The notes: generated from the sequence alone by a model not told the origin. 64,000 bases of DNA from Prorocentrum cordatum (GCA_963575745.1 CAUYUJ010000926.1:1-64000), one strand, 5' to 3'; positions 24,711 to 35,302 are shown, counted from the stretch's first letter. Made by a program: numbers and translations.

Positions 24711-25119
24711 ACCAGCCTCTCGCCAGTCCGCTCCGCCAGTCGTTCTGGGCGTCCAGAGGCAGCCGCAGCGGCCAGCCTCTCGCCAGTCCGCTCGAATTCC
24801 GAATCCGTCGGGCGAGCGGCGAGCGCGATGCCGCGCGCCCCGTCAGCTCTCGGCCCAAACCTCAGGGCCAGAGCTGTGGCGGCGTCGCGCCCGCCCGGGC
24901 CGCCCCTAGGAGCGCCGCCGAGGAGCGGGGAGGGTCAGGGTCGGGCTCTCCGGCGGCCCGAGGAAGAGGAAGAGGAGGAGGGGGAGGATGGAGGAGGAGC
25001 AGGAGGGAGGCGAGCAGAGGAGGAACCACGCCCTCAGCCCCTCTTCTCCAGAAGGTGCGCGGCGAACGCCCGGTTCGCCGACTCGTCGACCTTGACCGCC
25101 GCCCCGCTCTCGTCCTCTC
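24711..25119. other. GC-rich, no gene recognised
   Basis: Contains a GGA-rich patch at 24960-25020. No domain seen. Confidence 0.4.
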
Positions 25120-25230
25120 GGGCCGGCGACGACGACGACGACGAACGACGACGACGACGACGACGACGACGACGTCGATGTCGACGTCGACGTCGTCGTC
25201 GACGACGACGACGATGACGACGACGTCTAC

Positions 25231-25262
<32 letters not shown>

Positions 25263-25275
25263 CGACGACGTCGGG
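25120..25275. repeat. GAC trinucleotide array
   Basis: (GAC)n with GTCGAC interruptions, followed at 25276-25345 by CTTGGGGCC-type motif. Confidence 0.9.
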
Positions 25276-25429
25276 CTTGCTTGAGGCCATCTTGGGGCCC
25301 TCTTGGGCCTCTTGGGGCCCTCTTGGGCCCCTCTTGGAGCCAGTCTGACCCTCGACCCTCGAGGAATCTGAGACGAGACGCAGTTCACCGCGATCCATTG
25401 CGCAGTCCTCCGCCGCACTCTGCAAAGGG

Positions 25430-26290
25430 GGAGAGAGAGGGGGAGAAGGGGGAGGAGGAGGAGGAGGGAGGAGGAGGAGGAGGAGGAGGAGGAGGAGGAG
25501 GAGGAGGAGGAGGACGGAGGGGAGGAGGGGAGGGGGGGGGAGGAGGAGGGGGAGGGGCGGGGAGCGCCCTCCTCCCCGCCGCCCTCGCCGCGCGCCAGGG
25601 CCATGGCCATGGCGTTCTTCTTCGCTTCCCTCAAGTCCTTCTTGTCCTGCAGCGCCTCCGCCGGGAGGGGGCGGCGAGGGGGGGGAGGAAGGGGGGGGGT
25701 GGGGGGGGAGGGGGGCAAGCTGGGTGCGCTCGCGTCATATCTGACGTCCTACCCCCCTACCATCCCTTACCACGGCGCTGATTTTCTCTATCCGCGGACG
25801 CGTGTCGTAGCGGACCTGTGGCTCCGCGCGCGCGTGCGTAGTGGGTGGTGGTGCACGTGCGTGCGTGCGTGCGTGCGTGCGCGGTTGTCACGGTGGTGGC
25901 GGTGGTGGTGGTGGTAGTGGTGGTGGTGGTGGTGGTGGTGATGGTGGCGGTGGTGGCGCTGGCGGTGCTGGTGGTGGTGCTGGCGGCGGCGGTGGTGTTG
26001 GTACTGGTGCTGGTGCTGGTGGTGGTTGTAGTGGTGGTGGTGGTGGCGGTGGTGGTGGCGTTGGTGGTGGTGGCGGCGCGGCGCGGCGGTGGCGGGCGGA
26101 TGGGCGCGCGAGAAAAAGGCCCGCGCTGGGGCGAGAACCCCATCCTGAACGACGGAGGCCAAACATCGATCCGACAATGAGGCCCACGCTGCAGCGGGAG
26201 CACGATTCGGAACGATTCGGGAGCAGAAATGAGGCCGGCGCCTCAACGAGAGCAGCATTTTGTCGCCGGCGCCTCAGCGAGAGTCGTTTC
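25430..26290. repeat. Composite dispersed repeat, copy 1
   Basis: Order: (GGA)n at 25430-25560; a conserved block with GCGCTCGCGTCATATCTG and CCATCCCTTACCACGGCGC at about 25725-25785; (GGT)n at 25870-26080; then GCTGCAGCGGGAGCACGATT and GGCGCCTCAACGAGAGCAGC at 26190-26260. The same blocks in the same order occur at 43550-44300 without the (GGT)n. This may be a diverged mobile element; ends are not defined. Confidence 0.6.
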
Positions 26291-26556
26291 CCGGGATTTC
26301 CCGGGAAGGAAGGGCAGGGAAGGGCGCCCTCCCCTTCCCTGGGGCTCCTCCCTTTCCTCCGCTCCTCCCTCCTCTCCTCCTCCTCCTCTCCTCGCCCCCT
26401 CTCCTGATCCGCTCCCCCCCCTCCTCCGCCAGCGCGCGACGCGCTGGATTGCTCGAAAGAGAGCTGCCCGCTCAAAGGAAAAACAACTCACGGAACCCGC
26501 TCCTCCCCCTTCCCCTCCCCCCCGCCCCCCTTCCCCTCGCCCCCCCGCTCCGTCGC

Positions 26557-28332
26557 CTAGGTCGCCTGCTGAATCGCCTCCAGCTCCTCTGGAAAGGCCA
26601 ACCTGCTCATGACATCCCGAGTGGCGTCGGAGATCTCCTGGTCTGTCATCCGCTTCTTCAAGATCTCAATCCAGGCCGGATTCGGCATCAGCGTCATGAC
26701 CTTGAAGGCGCAGTCCTGGCCATCAGGGCCCTTGGCGATTATCTCCTTGTTTGATTCGCTGTCGATGATCATGGTCGGCGTGCAATCAGGGCCACCGGCG
26801 GAGGGGGCCGCCCTCACGGACCAGCCCGCGCCCTGGTTCGGCACCAGGGGCGTCGCGACCATCTTGGAGCCGGAGGACTCGAACTCCTTTGCCACGTAGG
26901 ACTTCGCGAGGCCCGCGGTAGTTCTTGCAGGGACGATGGCGACGCGGCCGCGCATGAACAGACGACAACCCAACAGCTTGTTCAGGAACGGTTCGCTGAG
27001 GTCGCTCTTCATGGGCCCCCATATTTTCGCAGGCCTCGCGATCTGCGTGTTGTTGTTCGAGTCGGCCTTGAGAGACATGCACTCCGGCGCCGCCTCTCGG
27101 TGGCCCTCGATGTCAGTAATCATGCCGATGGTCGCCCTCAGCGCGAACTTCGTGGACGCAAGAGCCCTCGGAGCGCTCGCGGTCGGACCCGCCGGGGTCG
27201 AATGCCGCGCGCCAATCTCCAGCTTCGTCTCGTCTGCCTCCGCCAACGCCTGTTGGATGATATCTGCGCCCTCGTTGAGCTCGCCGTCCAGCGTCCCCCA
27301 CCAGTCATCGCCCTGCGGCGCCTCCTCGTCGACGCTCGCCGCCTGTTTGTCGGCGATGGCCTTGATGAGATCTGCCTTCTTGACGTTGCTCTCAAAGGTG
27401 ACGCCGACGTGCGAGGCCAGCGCCTTCAGATCTTTCACACGCATTGCCTCCAAGTTGGGCAAGTTGGGGTGATGTCTCGCGGCCTCTTCCGGGTTCGACT
27501 CGGCGCCCTTCTTCAGCAGTTTCGCCCACAACATCTTCCAATTGGAGCTGTCTGCAAGACGGAAATCCGAGACCGAAACCTTGTCGGCGTCGGCGAGGAC
27601 GAAACGGGCCCCGCTCTTCAGGTAGGCCGACGTGCTCTCCAGCATGCTAGCCGTGCCTACCTTCTTCGTGATCACCTCCTGCAGCACGTTGCAAGCCTCG
27701 TCGATCAACGACCCAGCGAACCGGGAGCGAAAGTTCAAATAGATGACCGCGTCGGCGCATGACTTGAAATGCGTCAGGGGCGCCGCAAACACTGGATGGA
27801 CTTTGGCCAAGTCGGATAGGCACTCGCTGTCAGCCTTGACGCACTCCAGGAACTGGTTCAACGCGCGGCGCACGATCGAGGGCTGCAACCCCTCTACGCT
27901 GATCCACACATGGTCCAATACAGCGCTGACCGCAGCGTCGATGTCACCAGCTGGTGCCAAAGCATTTCCCATCTCAGGGGACCACGTGCGAGACGCGCTG
28001 GCCCACGCGGCCTGGCTGGTCGACACGACGCGGGCCACGGCGATCGACGGGTCGTCCGCAAGCAGCTTGGAAAGCTCTCCAGCTGCGGCCCACGCATCAC
28101 TTCCGATGTACTCCTTTACCAACAAATCGCACAGGGCCTTGACCACCTCCTCGTGGTAGGCCTCAGGGACAGGACCCAGAGCAACCGCGCCAGCTGCGTC
28201 CTCGTCCTCCTGGTGGTCGCCTGTCGCCCCCTCCTGGAACTTGTCGAAACCCAAGTTGGCGCCCTCGGGATATTCGTGCTGGGCGATGACGAACCGCGCG
28301 AGGGCCTTCCTTAACTTGGCCCACCCCTTGAC
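26557..28332 (-). CDS. Last exon, unrecognised protein with SAP/Rho-N-like motif
   Basis: An uninterrupted frame of 591 codons ends at the stop at 26557-26559. It probably begins at a splice acceptor (TCCTTTAG|GTCAAG) because the frame continues upstream of any ATG. Around residues 305-340 counted from the acceptor is a helical motif, MRVKDLKALASHVGV followed by KKADLIKAI, resembling the LEM/SAP/Rho-N helix-extension-helix fold used for nucleic-acid binding. The rest (AHEYP and DDWWGTLDGELNEGADII segments, many Ala and Lys) matches no family I know. It joins in phase to the exon ending at 28953. There is no membrane segment or signal peptide. A nuclear or nucleic-acid-associated role is inference only. 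Confidence 0.6.
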   Translation of the reverse strand, partial: VKGWAKLRKALARFVIAQHEYPEGANLGFDKFQEGATGDHQEDEDAAGAVALGPVPEAYHEEVVKALCDLLVKEYIGSDAWAAAGELSKLLADDPSIAVARVVSTSQAAWASASRTWSPEMGNALAPAGDIDAAVSAVLDHVWISVEGLQPSIVRRALNQFLECVKADSECLSDLAKVHPVFAAPLTHFKSCADAVIYLNFRSRFAGSLIDEACNVLQEVITKKVGTASMLESTSAYLKSGARFVLADADKVSVSDFRLADSSNWKMLWAKLLKKGAESNPEEAARHHPNLPNLEAMRVKDLKALASHVGVTFESNVKKADLIKAIADKQAASVDEEAPQGDDWWGTLDGELNEGADIIQQALAEADETKLEIGARHSTPAGPTASAPRALASTKFALRATIGMITDIEGHREAAPECMSLKADSNNNTQIARPAKIWGPMKSDLSEPFLNKLLGCRLFMRGRVAIVPARTTAGLAKSYVAKEFESSGSKMVATPLVPNQGAGWSVRAAPSAGGPDCTPTMIIDSESNKEIIAKGPDGQDCAFKVMTLMPNPAWIEILKKRMTDQEISDATRDVMSRLAFPEELEAIQQAT

Positions 28333-28758
28333 CTAAAGGATGGGGCTAAGCGCGAAGGGTTCGGTTCGGGGCCGCCCCGGGCCTCTTGGGGCCCTCCCGG
28401 TCTCGGGGAATGCTTCTGGATATCTGAACTTAGAGGGCCATCTTGTGGGGCCCCTCTGCGGGCCCTTTTGCAGCCCTCTCGGGCCCTTCCCCCCCGTCGG
28501 GCTATCCTGGCATCCCGGGGTCTTCCCAGGTGCCCGGGGCCATCCTGACGACGCCCAGTCGTCTGCCAATCGATCCCGCCCCCTCGAGCGAACCTTGATC
28601 TCCCCCTCGTTGCGAATCCTCAGCTTGCAGGGAAGTCTGTACCCCCCCCCCCCTCCTCCTCTCCTCTCCTCTCCTCTCTCTCTCCTCTCCTCTCCTCTCC
28701 TCTCCTCTCCTCTCCTCTCCTCTCCTCTCCTCTCCTCTCCTCTCCTCTCCTCCTCTTT

Positions 28759-28789
<31 letters not shown>

Positions 28790-28952
28790 CCTCCTCCTCC
28801 TCATCCTCCAGTTTTTTTTTACTCGTTTGAAAAAAAATCCCCTCCTCCTCCTCATCCTCCTCCTCCTCCTCCTCTTTCCTCCTCCTCCTCGGACTCCTCC
28901 TCCTCCTCCCCGTCCTCCTCCTTCTCCTCCTCCTGCCCACCTCTTTCTTGAC
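28333..28952 (-). other. Predicted intron flanked by AGGTCAAG direct repeats
   Basis: The donor side reads GGAG|GTCAAGAAAG and the acceptor side TTTAG|GTCAAGGGG, so the 8 nt AGGTCAAG occur at both junctions and phase 0 is kept. The 620-bp intron holds CTTGGGGCC motif (28370-28560), a pure (CTCCT)n tract (about 28664-28752), CTC triplets and one CAAACGAG module. Confidence 0.55.
28808..28842 (-). repeat. CAAACGAG module, copy 1
   Basis: On the minus strand it reads TTTTTTTTCAAACGAG, then an A9 run, then CTGGAGG, embedded in polypurine sequence. Three related copies occur at 31059, 34676 and 34760. Confidence 0.7.
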
Positions 28953-30034
28953 CTCCGTGGCTCCCGTGCTAACAATTTTGATGACATTGAGGTCGTCGCC
29001 CCAGAAAGTGGCCCCGGCGGATGACGGCAGCGGCGTAGAAGCCATGTCTTTATCGTCGAGTTTGCCAGCTTTCTGCTTGGCCTTTACCTTTCTCGTCGCG
29101 GGCTTAGCCTTGGCGACCTGCTCGGCGCACTTGGACATCCTGACGTCGACGTAGCCGGCGCTGAGCCTGACGGCCATGGTGCGCAATGATCTGATCACCT
29201 CGGGGATCTCGTCGTTCGTCAGGACGCAGAGGCGCAGCGTAGGCAAGAGGAGCTCATCCATGATAACACGTCGGCCTTCTGCGTCAAACGCAGCCAGGGC
29301 GGTGGCCTGGCAGTGGATCACGTTCGCCTGGTCGAAGCTCTCAGTGAACTTGACGTGGTTCTCCATGTAGTCCGCGAACGGCAACCGCTGGTTGATCTCG
29401 ACCATCTTCGTTTTGAATGCACGGGCCGTCTTGAACACTGTCATGTGTGTGTGTGAACCTGTTAGGGAACGCCTTTTTCATCCAGTTCAAGTAATCGGTC
29501 TCGTAGCCTGCCTGACTCCTGGGCTTCTTGGTGTCGCCGCCAGCATCGCCGTCGTCGGCCTTGCCCGGGCCCTTGCGCTTGCGGCTGCCCGCTGTTGCCG
29601 GGGCCGGGGCCGAAGCCCCCTCTGCTGCTGCCGCCGCGCCCTCGGAGTCCTCGGCCTCCGCGCCAACCGCCTGATCTTGAAGTCGTTGCTGTTGATTATG
29701 CTGCTCCTGCTGCTTCTTACGCTTCAGGTGGTTTGCGTGGCCTTTCCCGATGTCCTCGACGCGCCGATGCATCTGCAAGAAAGACGTCCTGGACGAGAAC
29801 CCGTTGAGCTCGTTGCTGACGTCAACAAAATACTTTAGGCCGTCGGGGGGGGGTCGCTTATCGACGCGCGCACAGTCCAGCACGCCTTCGCGAAGGCTCG
29901 CGTGCAGTTGTGCCGCCTCGGCGCCAGACGTCCTCGCGTAGCGCTTAAACGCGCAATAAAAAAGCCTCGACCAAGTGGGCACCGCCAAGAAAGAGCTTCT
30001 TCACGTCTGTGCGGCCGCTCTTCGTTTTGAACTC
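28953..30034 (-). CDS. Exon with two frameshifts, unrecognised protein
   Basis: Starts at a good acceptor (CGAACCTCCCAG|GAGTTC) and ends at the donor GGAG|GTCAAG. Three frame segments make one protein-like reading. First comes EFKTKSGRTDVKKLFLGG, then FYCAFKRYARTSGAEAA after one excess base in an A6 run (plus strand 29958-29963). Last is MTVFKTARAFKTKMVEINQR, after one excess base in a CA run near 29445. Content: a Gln/Lys-rich stretch (about HLKRKKQQEQHNQQQ), an Ala/Glu-rich linker, a basic KRKGPGK nuclear-signal-like motif, then a helical segment. No family recognised. It joins in phase to the 591-codon exon. Confidence 0.5.
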
Positions 30035-30309
30035 CTGGGAGGTTCGGAGAATTATTGCCCAGAGGTCAGGCCCCCCTTCCCCCCCCGCTCCTCCCCGAAA
30101 ATACGGCGCCCGCAAGGGGGCCCTGAGGGCCCCGAGGGGGTGCTCCAAAGGGGCGCCCCAAGAAGCTCCGAAAGGGTGCTATGTTGAGCCATCTTGGAGG
30201 ATCTTGGGCTCTCCGAGGCCCCCCAGACCCGAGAGGCCTCCAAGTGGCCCATGGAAGTCCCAAGGGGGCTCCAAGAGGCCCCAAGAGGGCCCCGAGAGGG
30301 CCCCATCGC

Positions 30310-30515
30310 TCATTTGCACCCCGGCACTCCGGGCCGTCGACGAAGGTGACTTCCCCCCTCGCCCCGGCGGTCCAGCCCTTGTCCAAGAGCTTGCCGACGT
30401 ACTCCTCCCTCGTGTGGCTCTGGTCTCGGTCGTTCAACGGATGGCGCTCCCACAACTCGCCGCCGTCGCAGTCGAAGAAGGGGATCTTCTCGTGCTCCTG
30501 GCCGTCGTCGTCGTC
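30310..30515 (-). CDS. Small exon upstream of the SAP-like gene
   Basis: The frame reads HEKIPFFDCDGGELWERH, then REEYVGKLLDKGW, then GEVTFVDGPECRG. Composition is protein-like and unlike the flanking repeats. Exact splice ends are unclear; GTGCAAATGAG after CRG is one candidate donor. The CTTGGGGCC motif lies in the following intron (30110-30310). Function unknown. Confidence 0.4.
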
Positions 30516-31139
30516 GCCTCGTCACCGCCGACGTCGCCGTCGCTCCAATTCACGGGCCTGCTTTCCACCACCACCATATGGGTTGGAGGGGAGAAGGAGG
30601 TGGAAGACGAGGGGGGGGAGGAGGGGGACAAGGAGGAGGAGGAGGTGGGGGAGTAGGAGGTGGACCCTCTCCCCCTCCAACTCATGGCGATGGTGGTGGA
30701 AAACAGGGGCCCATCGCCAATGCCCGGCGAACGGAGGAGAGGGGGCCCCCGAAGCTCCGATCTTCGACCGGCGACGGGCGACGACTCAAACGGTTCGCTT
30801 GCCCGCGTCGGTCATCGACAATGTAGCAGGGGCGGGCCTTGTTCTGCAGGATGCGCCCGGACAGGGGATGCCACCTCTCCCGCGGGCTCCAAAGGGGGGG
30901 CAGTCGCAGGTGAGGGGGGGCTGGGTGAGGATGAGTGGAGGAGGAGGGGGGAGGAGGCCGAGGAGGAGGAGGAGAAGGAGGAGGAGGAGGAGGAGGAGGA
31001 GGAGGCCGAGAAAGAGGAGGAGGAGGGGGGGGAGGAGGAGGAGGAGGACGAGAAAGAGGATGTTCAAACGAGGTTGAAAAAAAACTTGGAGGATGAGGTG
31101 GAGGGGGAGGAGGAGGAGGAGGAGGAAGTGACCCCCCCC
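30516..31139 (-). other. Probable intron with polypurine tracts and a possible mini-exon
   Basis: GAGG-rich tracts lie at 30585-30660 and 30930-31135. Between them, about 30780-30900 on the minus strand reads RERWHPLSGRILQNKARPCY, which looks coding, but its frame breaks nearby. Confidence 0.35.
31059..31094 (+). repeat. CAAACGAG module, copy 2
   Basis: TGTTCAAACGAGGTTG, A8, CTTGGAGG, inside GAGG repeats; the orientation is opposite to copy 1. Confidence 0.7.
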
Positions 31140-31325
31140 CCCGTGTCGGGGTGTCCTCGAGCGAGGCACGCTGGCGATCCTCGTGCGGATTGCCATCCAT
31201 TGTAGGCTGCAGCTCCACCAAGCCCTGCGGGCCCATCCAATCGAAGTTTGCCTCGCTCGCCACGGCCGCGAACACGGGCCCGCCGGGCGGGCTGTCGGTG
31301 GGGCAGTAGGCGAACGGGCGAAGGT
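31140..31325 (-). CDS. Possible exon, unrecognised
   Basis: The frame reads LRPFAYCPTDSPPGGPVF, then SEANFDWMGPQGLVELQP and HEDRQRASLEDTPTR before entering polypurine sequence. It may be the first seen exon of the gene ending at 26557. There is no ATG and no certain acceptor; AG|CTCACC at about 31325 is one candidate. Confidence 0.3.
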
Positions 31326-31399
31326 GAGCTTAGTGAGCTTGGGTCCCAAAGCTTGGGGGGCGGCAGCGATCGCGGCAACGATGATCGGGGCCCAATCAG

Positions 31400-31650
31400 C
31401 CCCAAGGCGGCCCCGGGACCCCCCCGGCGAACGTTGTTGTTGAGTCGAGCCTTTCCTCCTCCTCCTCCTCCTCCTCCTCTCCTCCTCCTTCCCCCCTCCT
31501 CCTCCTCCTCCTCCTCCTCCTCCTCCTCCTCCTCCTCCTCCTCCTTCTCCTCCCCTTCCTCCTCCTCCTCCCCCTCTCCTCCTCGCGGTGGTCCGTTGAG
31601 AGGGGGGGGCTCCCGATCTTTCTACTCACCCGCTCAATTGCACGCAATTA
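31400..31650. repeat. CTC trinucleotide tract downstream of the methyltransferase
   Basis: Nearly pure (CTC)n at about 31455-31590, pyrimidine-rich on the plus strand. It separates the methyltransferase stop from the next exon. Confidence 0.85.
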
Positions 31651-31712
31651 TTATGTGATGTTTCGCCTGTGCGTGCGAAGAATCGCTGCGAAGAAGAAAG
31701 TCAAGTTGAAAT

Positions 31713-33385
31713 CTACTTGGTCGGGGTTGTCTTCATGATGCGGCGCCTCTTTGGCGGCCCCACCGAAGGAGACGCCGACGACCCGGAGTTGACGCGGGTC
31801 AAGATGCGCCTAAAGCTATCTGCCGTTGACCCGGCGGAAGAAGCCGAGGCTGAGGCTGCGCTCTGGGTCGTTGCCGATTGCAATCGCTCCCCTAGTTCCG
31901 ATAGCCTCAGGATGGTCATTGCGGAAATAGCCCCGATCATATTGACGTGGATGCTGTTTCCAACCTGCGCCCGCTGGCTGGCGGGGGTTCGGGCAGAGGG
32001 GGCGGGCTGCCCGCGGGAGAAAGAGCACGTTGCGCCGGCGCATATGCGCTGCGCCTCGTAGGACACTGGAAATCCCATGCTTGTGAAGAGCTCTTGTGGA
32101 AGCATCCACCTGGGGCTGGCGTTTCCAAGGGGATTATAAGGCGGGGCTGGCAGCACGACAAGCCCGCCGCTCTTGCACAGGGTCTGCATCGACCCGTCTG
32201 CCAAGGTCTTACTGCCACCCATGGCCAAAGGGTTCTGACTTACGTTGCACGCGCTCCGGGGCCACTTCCTGCGGTGCGCCCCAAAAACCTTTCTCTCCTC
32301 CCTGCTGAGACGCCCAAGTCCGACCCCGACGACGTCGGAGGGAAAGTTCGGGTCCACAGTGATCTCAGACCAGCGAGACAAGACGGAGTCCCGATGATTG
32401 GCCCATTCCGTCTCCTGCTCGACCTCGTCGTCGGTAGCTATCAGATAATCTACCCACGTGAACAGTGGCGAGCGAGATCGATAGAACATGCCCTGCAAGG
32501 TCTCTGCAATGTCGAGGATGTCAAGGCTCTCCTGAGGGGCAGACTCGGGGAGGGCGGCATCAGCACCGATGTACTCCTTCAGGGCCATCACGCAAACTGT
32601 CGAGGTCGGTGGCTTGCCCAGCCAAACTGCGAGGGCGATAGCTCCAGCCTGACGATGTAGTACAGGTCCCCGAACAGGGCGCGGAGCTCCTCGTCGCCGA
32701 ACTCGGGCACGTTCTCGCGCATTATGACAGCATGTTGCAACTTACAGAGAGCAACCCACACATAGAATAAGAAATGCCCTTGCCCTAGTTCCTTGAGCTG
32801 ATTCCCAAAACCGCTGTGATGGATGCACGGGGTTCCAGCCCGATGTATGTGCGTGCGCGTTAGCGCGCGCTGGCCGTTGCACGTGTAGCACCGGGCCTGA
32901 AGCAACATATTGGCGAATGGCAACTCGGCTTTAAGCCGCGCGGGCGGCCACTTACTAGCAGGGCCGCTCAGCCCGCGCCGACTCTTCCACACAGGGGGGG
33001 CGAAGTCTGTGATGTCACCAAAAATGTGTTCGGCGAGACCACCGCGCGCGATCTCTGCCCTGCGTGGGCCGCTCTTCTCGATGGCCCACTTAGAAACAAA
33101 ACGCATGTGCGATGGCGGTGGTGACGTCGTGTTCGCGTTGTTCTTCTGACAGAACTCCCTGCTACAAGACTCGGCGATTCGATCGCCAATCTCCGCGGCC
33201 CCAACGCCGAAGAAAGCCCCTGAAGTATCAATCCTGCGCCCGGACAGCAATCTAATTATGTCGTTAGCATCAGCATCTATCTTACCGATACCTTGTTGAA
33301 GCCATTTGTTTGCATCGTCCAAATTGGCGACGTGGGCAATGTCTGGCCGGAAACGTAGCATGTGAGAGAGAACCATGAGCAATGC
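31713..33385 (-). CDS. C5 cytosine DNA methyltransferase, frameshifted
   Basis: Transfers a methyl group from SAM to cytosine C5 in DNA. The exon opens at a pyrimidine-rich acceptor (CCTTCCAAG|GCATTG). Motifs, numbered from that exon start: I AFFGVGAAEIG (57-67), II AIEK (101-104), III HIFGDI (120-125), IV GTPC with the catalytic Cys (184-187), VI ENV (224-226), VIII SQFGWASHRPR (252-262). After codon 265 a stop interrupts the frame at 32588. Adding one G there restores VMALKEYIG and the remaining 292 codons, which hold LPQELFTSMGFPV and motif X QVGNSIHVNMIG. All key residues are present, so either the indel is an assembly error or the gene is newly dead. The C-terminus is Ser/Ala-rich and ends in a basic PPKRRRIMK. 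There is no BAH, PHD or chromodomain. Dinoflagellate DNMT families of this kind are known to travel in retroelements; none is visible here. Confidence 0.85.
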
Positions 33386-33459
33386 CTTGGAAGGTAGAAA
33401 TGAAGAGGTAAATTGGCGAACGTAAAGAATACACCGGCAATGGTTGATGCTCAAACGGC

Positions 33460-34400
33460 TACTGATGCGGGGACCCCCTCCGCACGCGCCAGACTGCGTG
33501 GACACCCTCCGCAAGCGTAGGGACGCGTGAACCCCCTCCACACACATGGACGTGTGGGGACCCCCTCCACACGCGCCAGCATGTGGGGACACCCTCCACA
33601 CATGTGATGATGTGGGGACCCCCTCCACACCCGCCAGACTGTGTGGACCCCCTCCACACGCGCCAGCATGTGGGGCCCCCCCTCCACACATGTGATGATG
33701 TGGGGATCCCCTCCACACACGCCAGACTGTGGGGACCCCATCCACACATGTGATGATGAGGGGACCCCCTCCACACACGCCAGACTGTGGGGACCCCCTC
33801 CACACGCGTAGGGACGTGTGGACCCCCTCCACACACATGGACGTGTGGGGACCCCCTCCACACACGCCAGCATGTGGGGACCCCCTTCCACACGTGTGAT
33901 GATGCGGGGACCCCCTCCACACACGCCAGACTGTGGGGACCCCCTCCACACACGTAGGGACGTGTGGACCCCCTCCACACGCATGGACGTGTGGGGACCC
34001 CCTCCACACACGCCAGCATGTGGGGACCCCATCCACACATGTGATGATGTGGGGACCCCCTCCACACACGCCAGCTTGTGGGGACCCCCTCCGCACACGT
34101 AGGGACGTGTGGACCCCCTCCACACACATGGACGTGTGTGGACCCCCTCCACACACGCCAGCATGTGGGGACCCCCTCCACACATGTGATGATGTGGAGA
34201 CCCCCTCCACACGCATGGACGTGCGGGGACCCCCTCCGCACGCGTAGGGACGTGTGGGCCCCCTCCACACACGTGGACGTGCGGGGGCCCCCTCCACACA
34301 CATGCAGCATGTGGGGGCCCCCTCCGCACAGGTGATGACGCGGGGGCCCCCATCCACACGCGCCTGACTGCGCGGACCCCCTTCCGCACATGTGGGGGCG
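33460..34400. repeat. 28-30-bp minisatellite of GGGGACCCCCTCCACAC hairpins
   Basis: About 31 units, each with GTGTGGACCCCCTCCACAC or a variant, alternating with CGCCAGCATG, ATGTGATGATG and GTAGGGACGT segments. The inner GTGTGGA/TCCACAC arms are perfect hairpins. All three minus-strand frames stay open, one of them running into the methyltransferase exon. The acceptor at 33386 marks it as upstream intron. Confidence 0.85.
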
Positions 34401-34675
34401 CGTGGACCCCCTCCATGCACATCCTCCCTCCTCGCGCATCCTCCCCCCGCCTCCTCCTCCCGCGTCGCCCCTCCTCTCGCATCAGTCCTCCTCTGCCTCG
34501 CGGTTAATCAACATCATCATTCTTCTCTCCCGCCGCTCGCAGGCGCGGGGCCGCCTGGAAGATCCGGATCTCGAACTAGCGGTCGTTGTCAGGCGGGGCG
34601 GCCGGGCGACGACGAGACGAGGAGGAGGAGGATGGGGAGGGGGAGGGGGAGGGGGAGGAGGAGGAGGAGGGGGGG

Positions 34676-34800
34676 ATGTTTTTTTTGTTTCTTCAAACGA
34701 GTTTGGAAAACAAAAAACTTGGAGGGGGGGGGGGGGGGGGAGGGGGGGGGGGGGAGGGCGGTTGCGTTTCAAACGAGTTCGAAAACAAACTGGAGGAGGA
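34676..34800 (+). repeat. CAAACGAG modules, copies 3 and 4
   Basis: Copy 3 (34676-34727): TTTCTTCAAACGAGTTTGGA then CAAAAAACTTGGAGG. Copy 4 (34760-34800): GCGTTTCAAACGAGTTCGAA then ACAAACTGGAGG. They are separated by a G-rich tract. TTTCAAAC-GA-GTTTGAAA is an imperfect palindrome. Confidence 0.75.
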
Positions 34801-34933
34801 GGAAGAGACTGTGAATATCCCTTCCACGCAACTGCCGTCAGAATGCGCCCCTGCTGCAAATCCCACACGCAGCTATTGTAAAGAATTGCCAACGGCGTGC
34901 AACTCGCAGAAACCTGAGATTGATATGCCGCCG

Positions 34934-35302
34934 CTAGACAGCACAATCCGAGCCAAGTGCCAGCTGCCACTGGGAATTCCCTCGATTGCCCCTGCGCGGG
35001 CACTGGCCCCCAGCAAGCGCACGAAGGACCCACCTACTATGGGTGCTCGTGCAGACTCCGCAGCGCGCATCGAGCAGCAGCGACTCCATTCTACGTGCTG
35101 GATGTTGAGCCCACGCCCCGCACTTGATGCAAAACATGACGTTCCTGCATGAGCGCATGTCGCGCGAGATGTGAACGCGGCGGGCGTCGATGAAGTTCGC
35201 CGAACTGCGCGACCATATCGGGCTCGCTGGCGCGAAAGGGGCTTGCAAGTGGTCATCAAAGATCTCAACGAGTTCTCCGCCGAACTGCGCGTGCCGGGGC
35301 AT
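34934..35302 (-). CDS. Zinc-ribbon-like exon
   Basis: The frame from ATG 35302 reads MPRHAQFGGELVEIFDDH, then SRDMRSCRNVMFCIKCGAWA, then RC and STHSRWVLRALAGGQCPR. FCIKCG followed 20 residues later by a Cys resembles a zinc-binding ribbon that I associate with large dinoflagellate transposase-like proteins. The following HSRWVLRALAGGQCP is consistent with that group. It lies between the transposase-like exons and the methyltransferase on the same strand and may belong to either. The true ends are uncertain because another minus-strand frame is also open across the 3' half. Confidence 0.4.
   Translation of the reverse strand: MPRHAQFGGELVEIFDDHLQAPFAPASPIWSRSSANFIDARRVHISRDMRSCRNVMFCIKCGAWAQHPARRMESLLLDARCGVCTSTHSRWVLRALAGGQCPRRGNRGNSQWQLALGSDCAV

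Noticed and set aside
33451-34482. Three overlapping minus-strand frames rich in VEGVPT and WRGSPH
   Set aside because: They are the three readings of one minisatellite.
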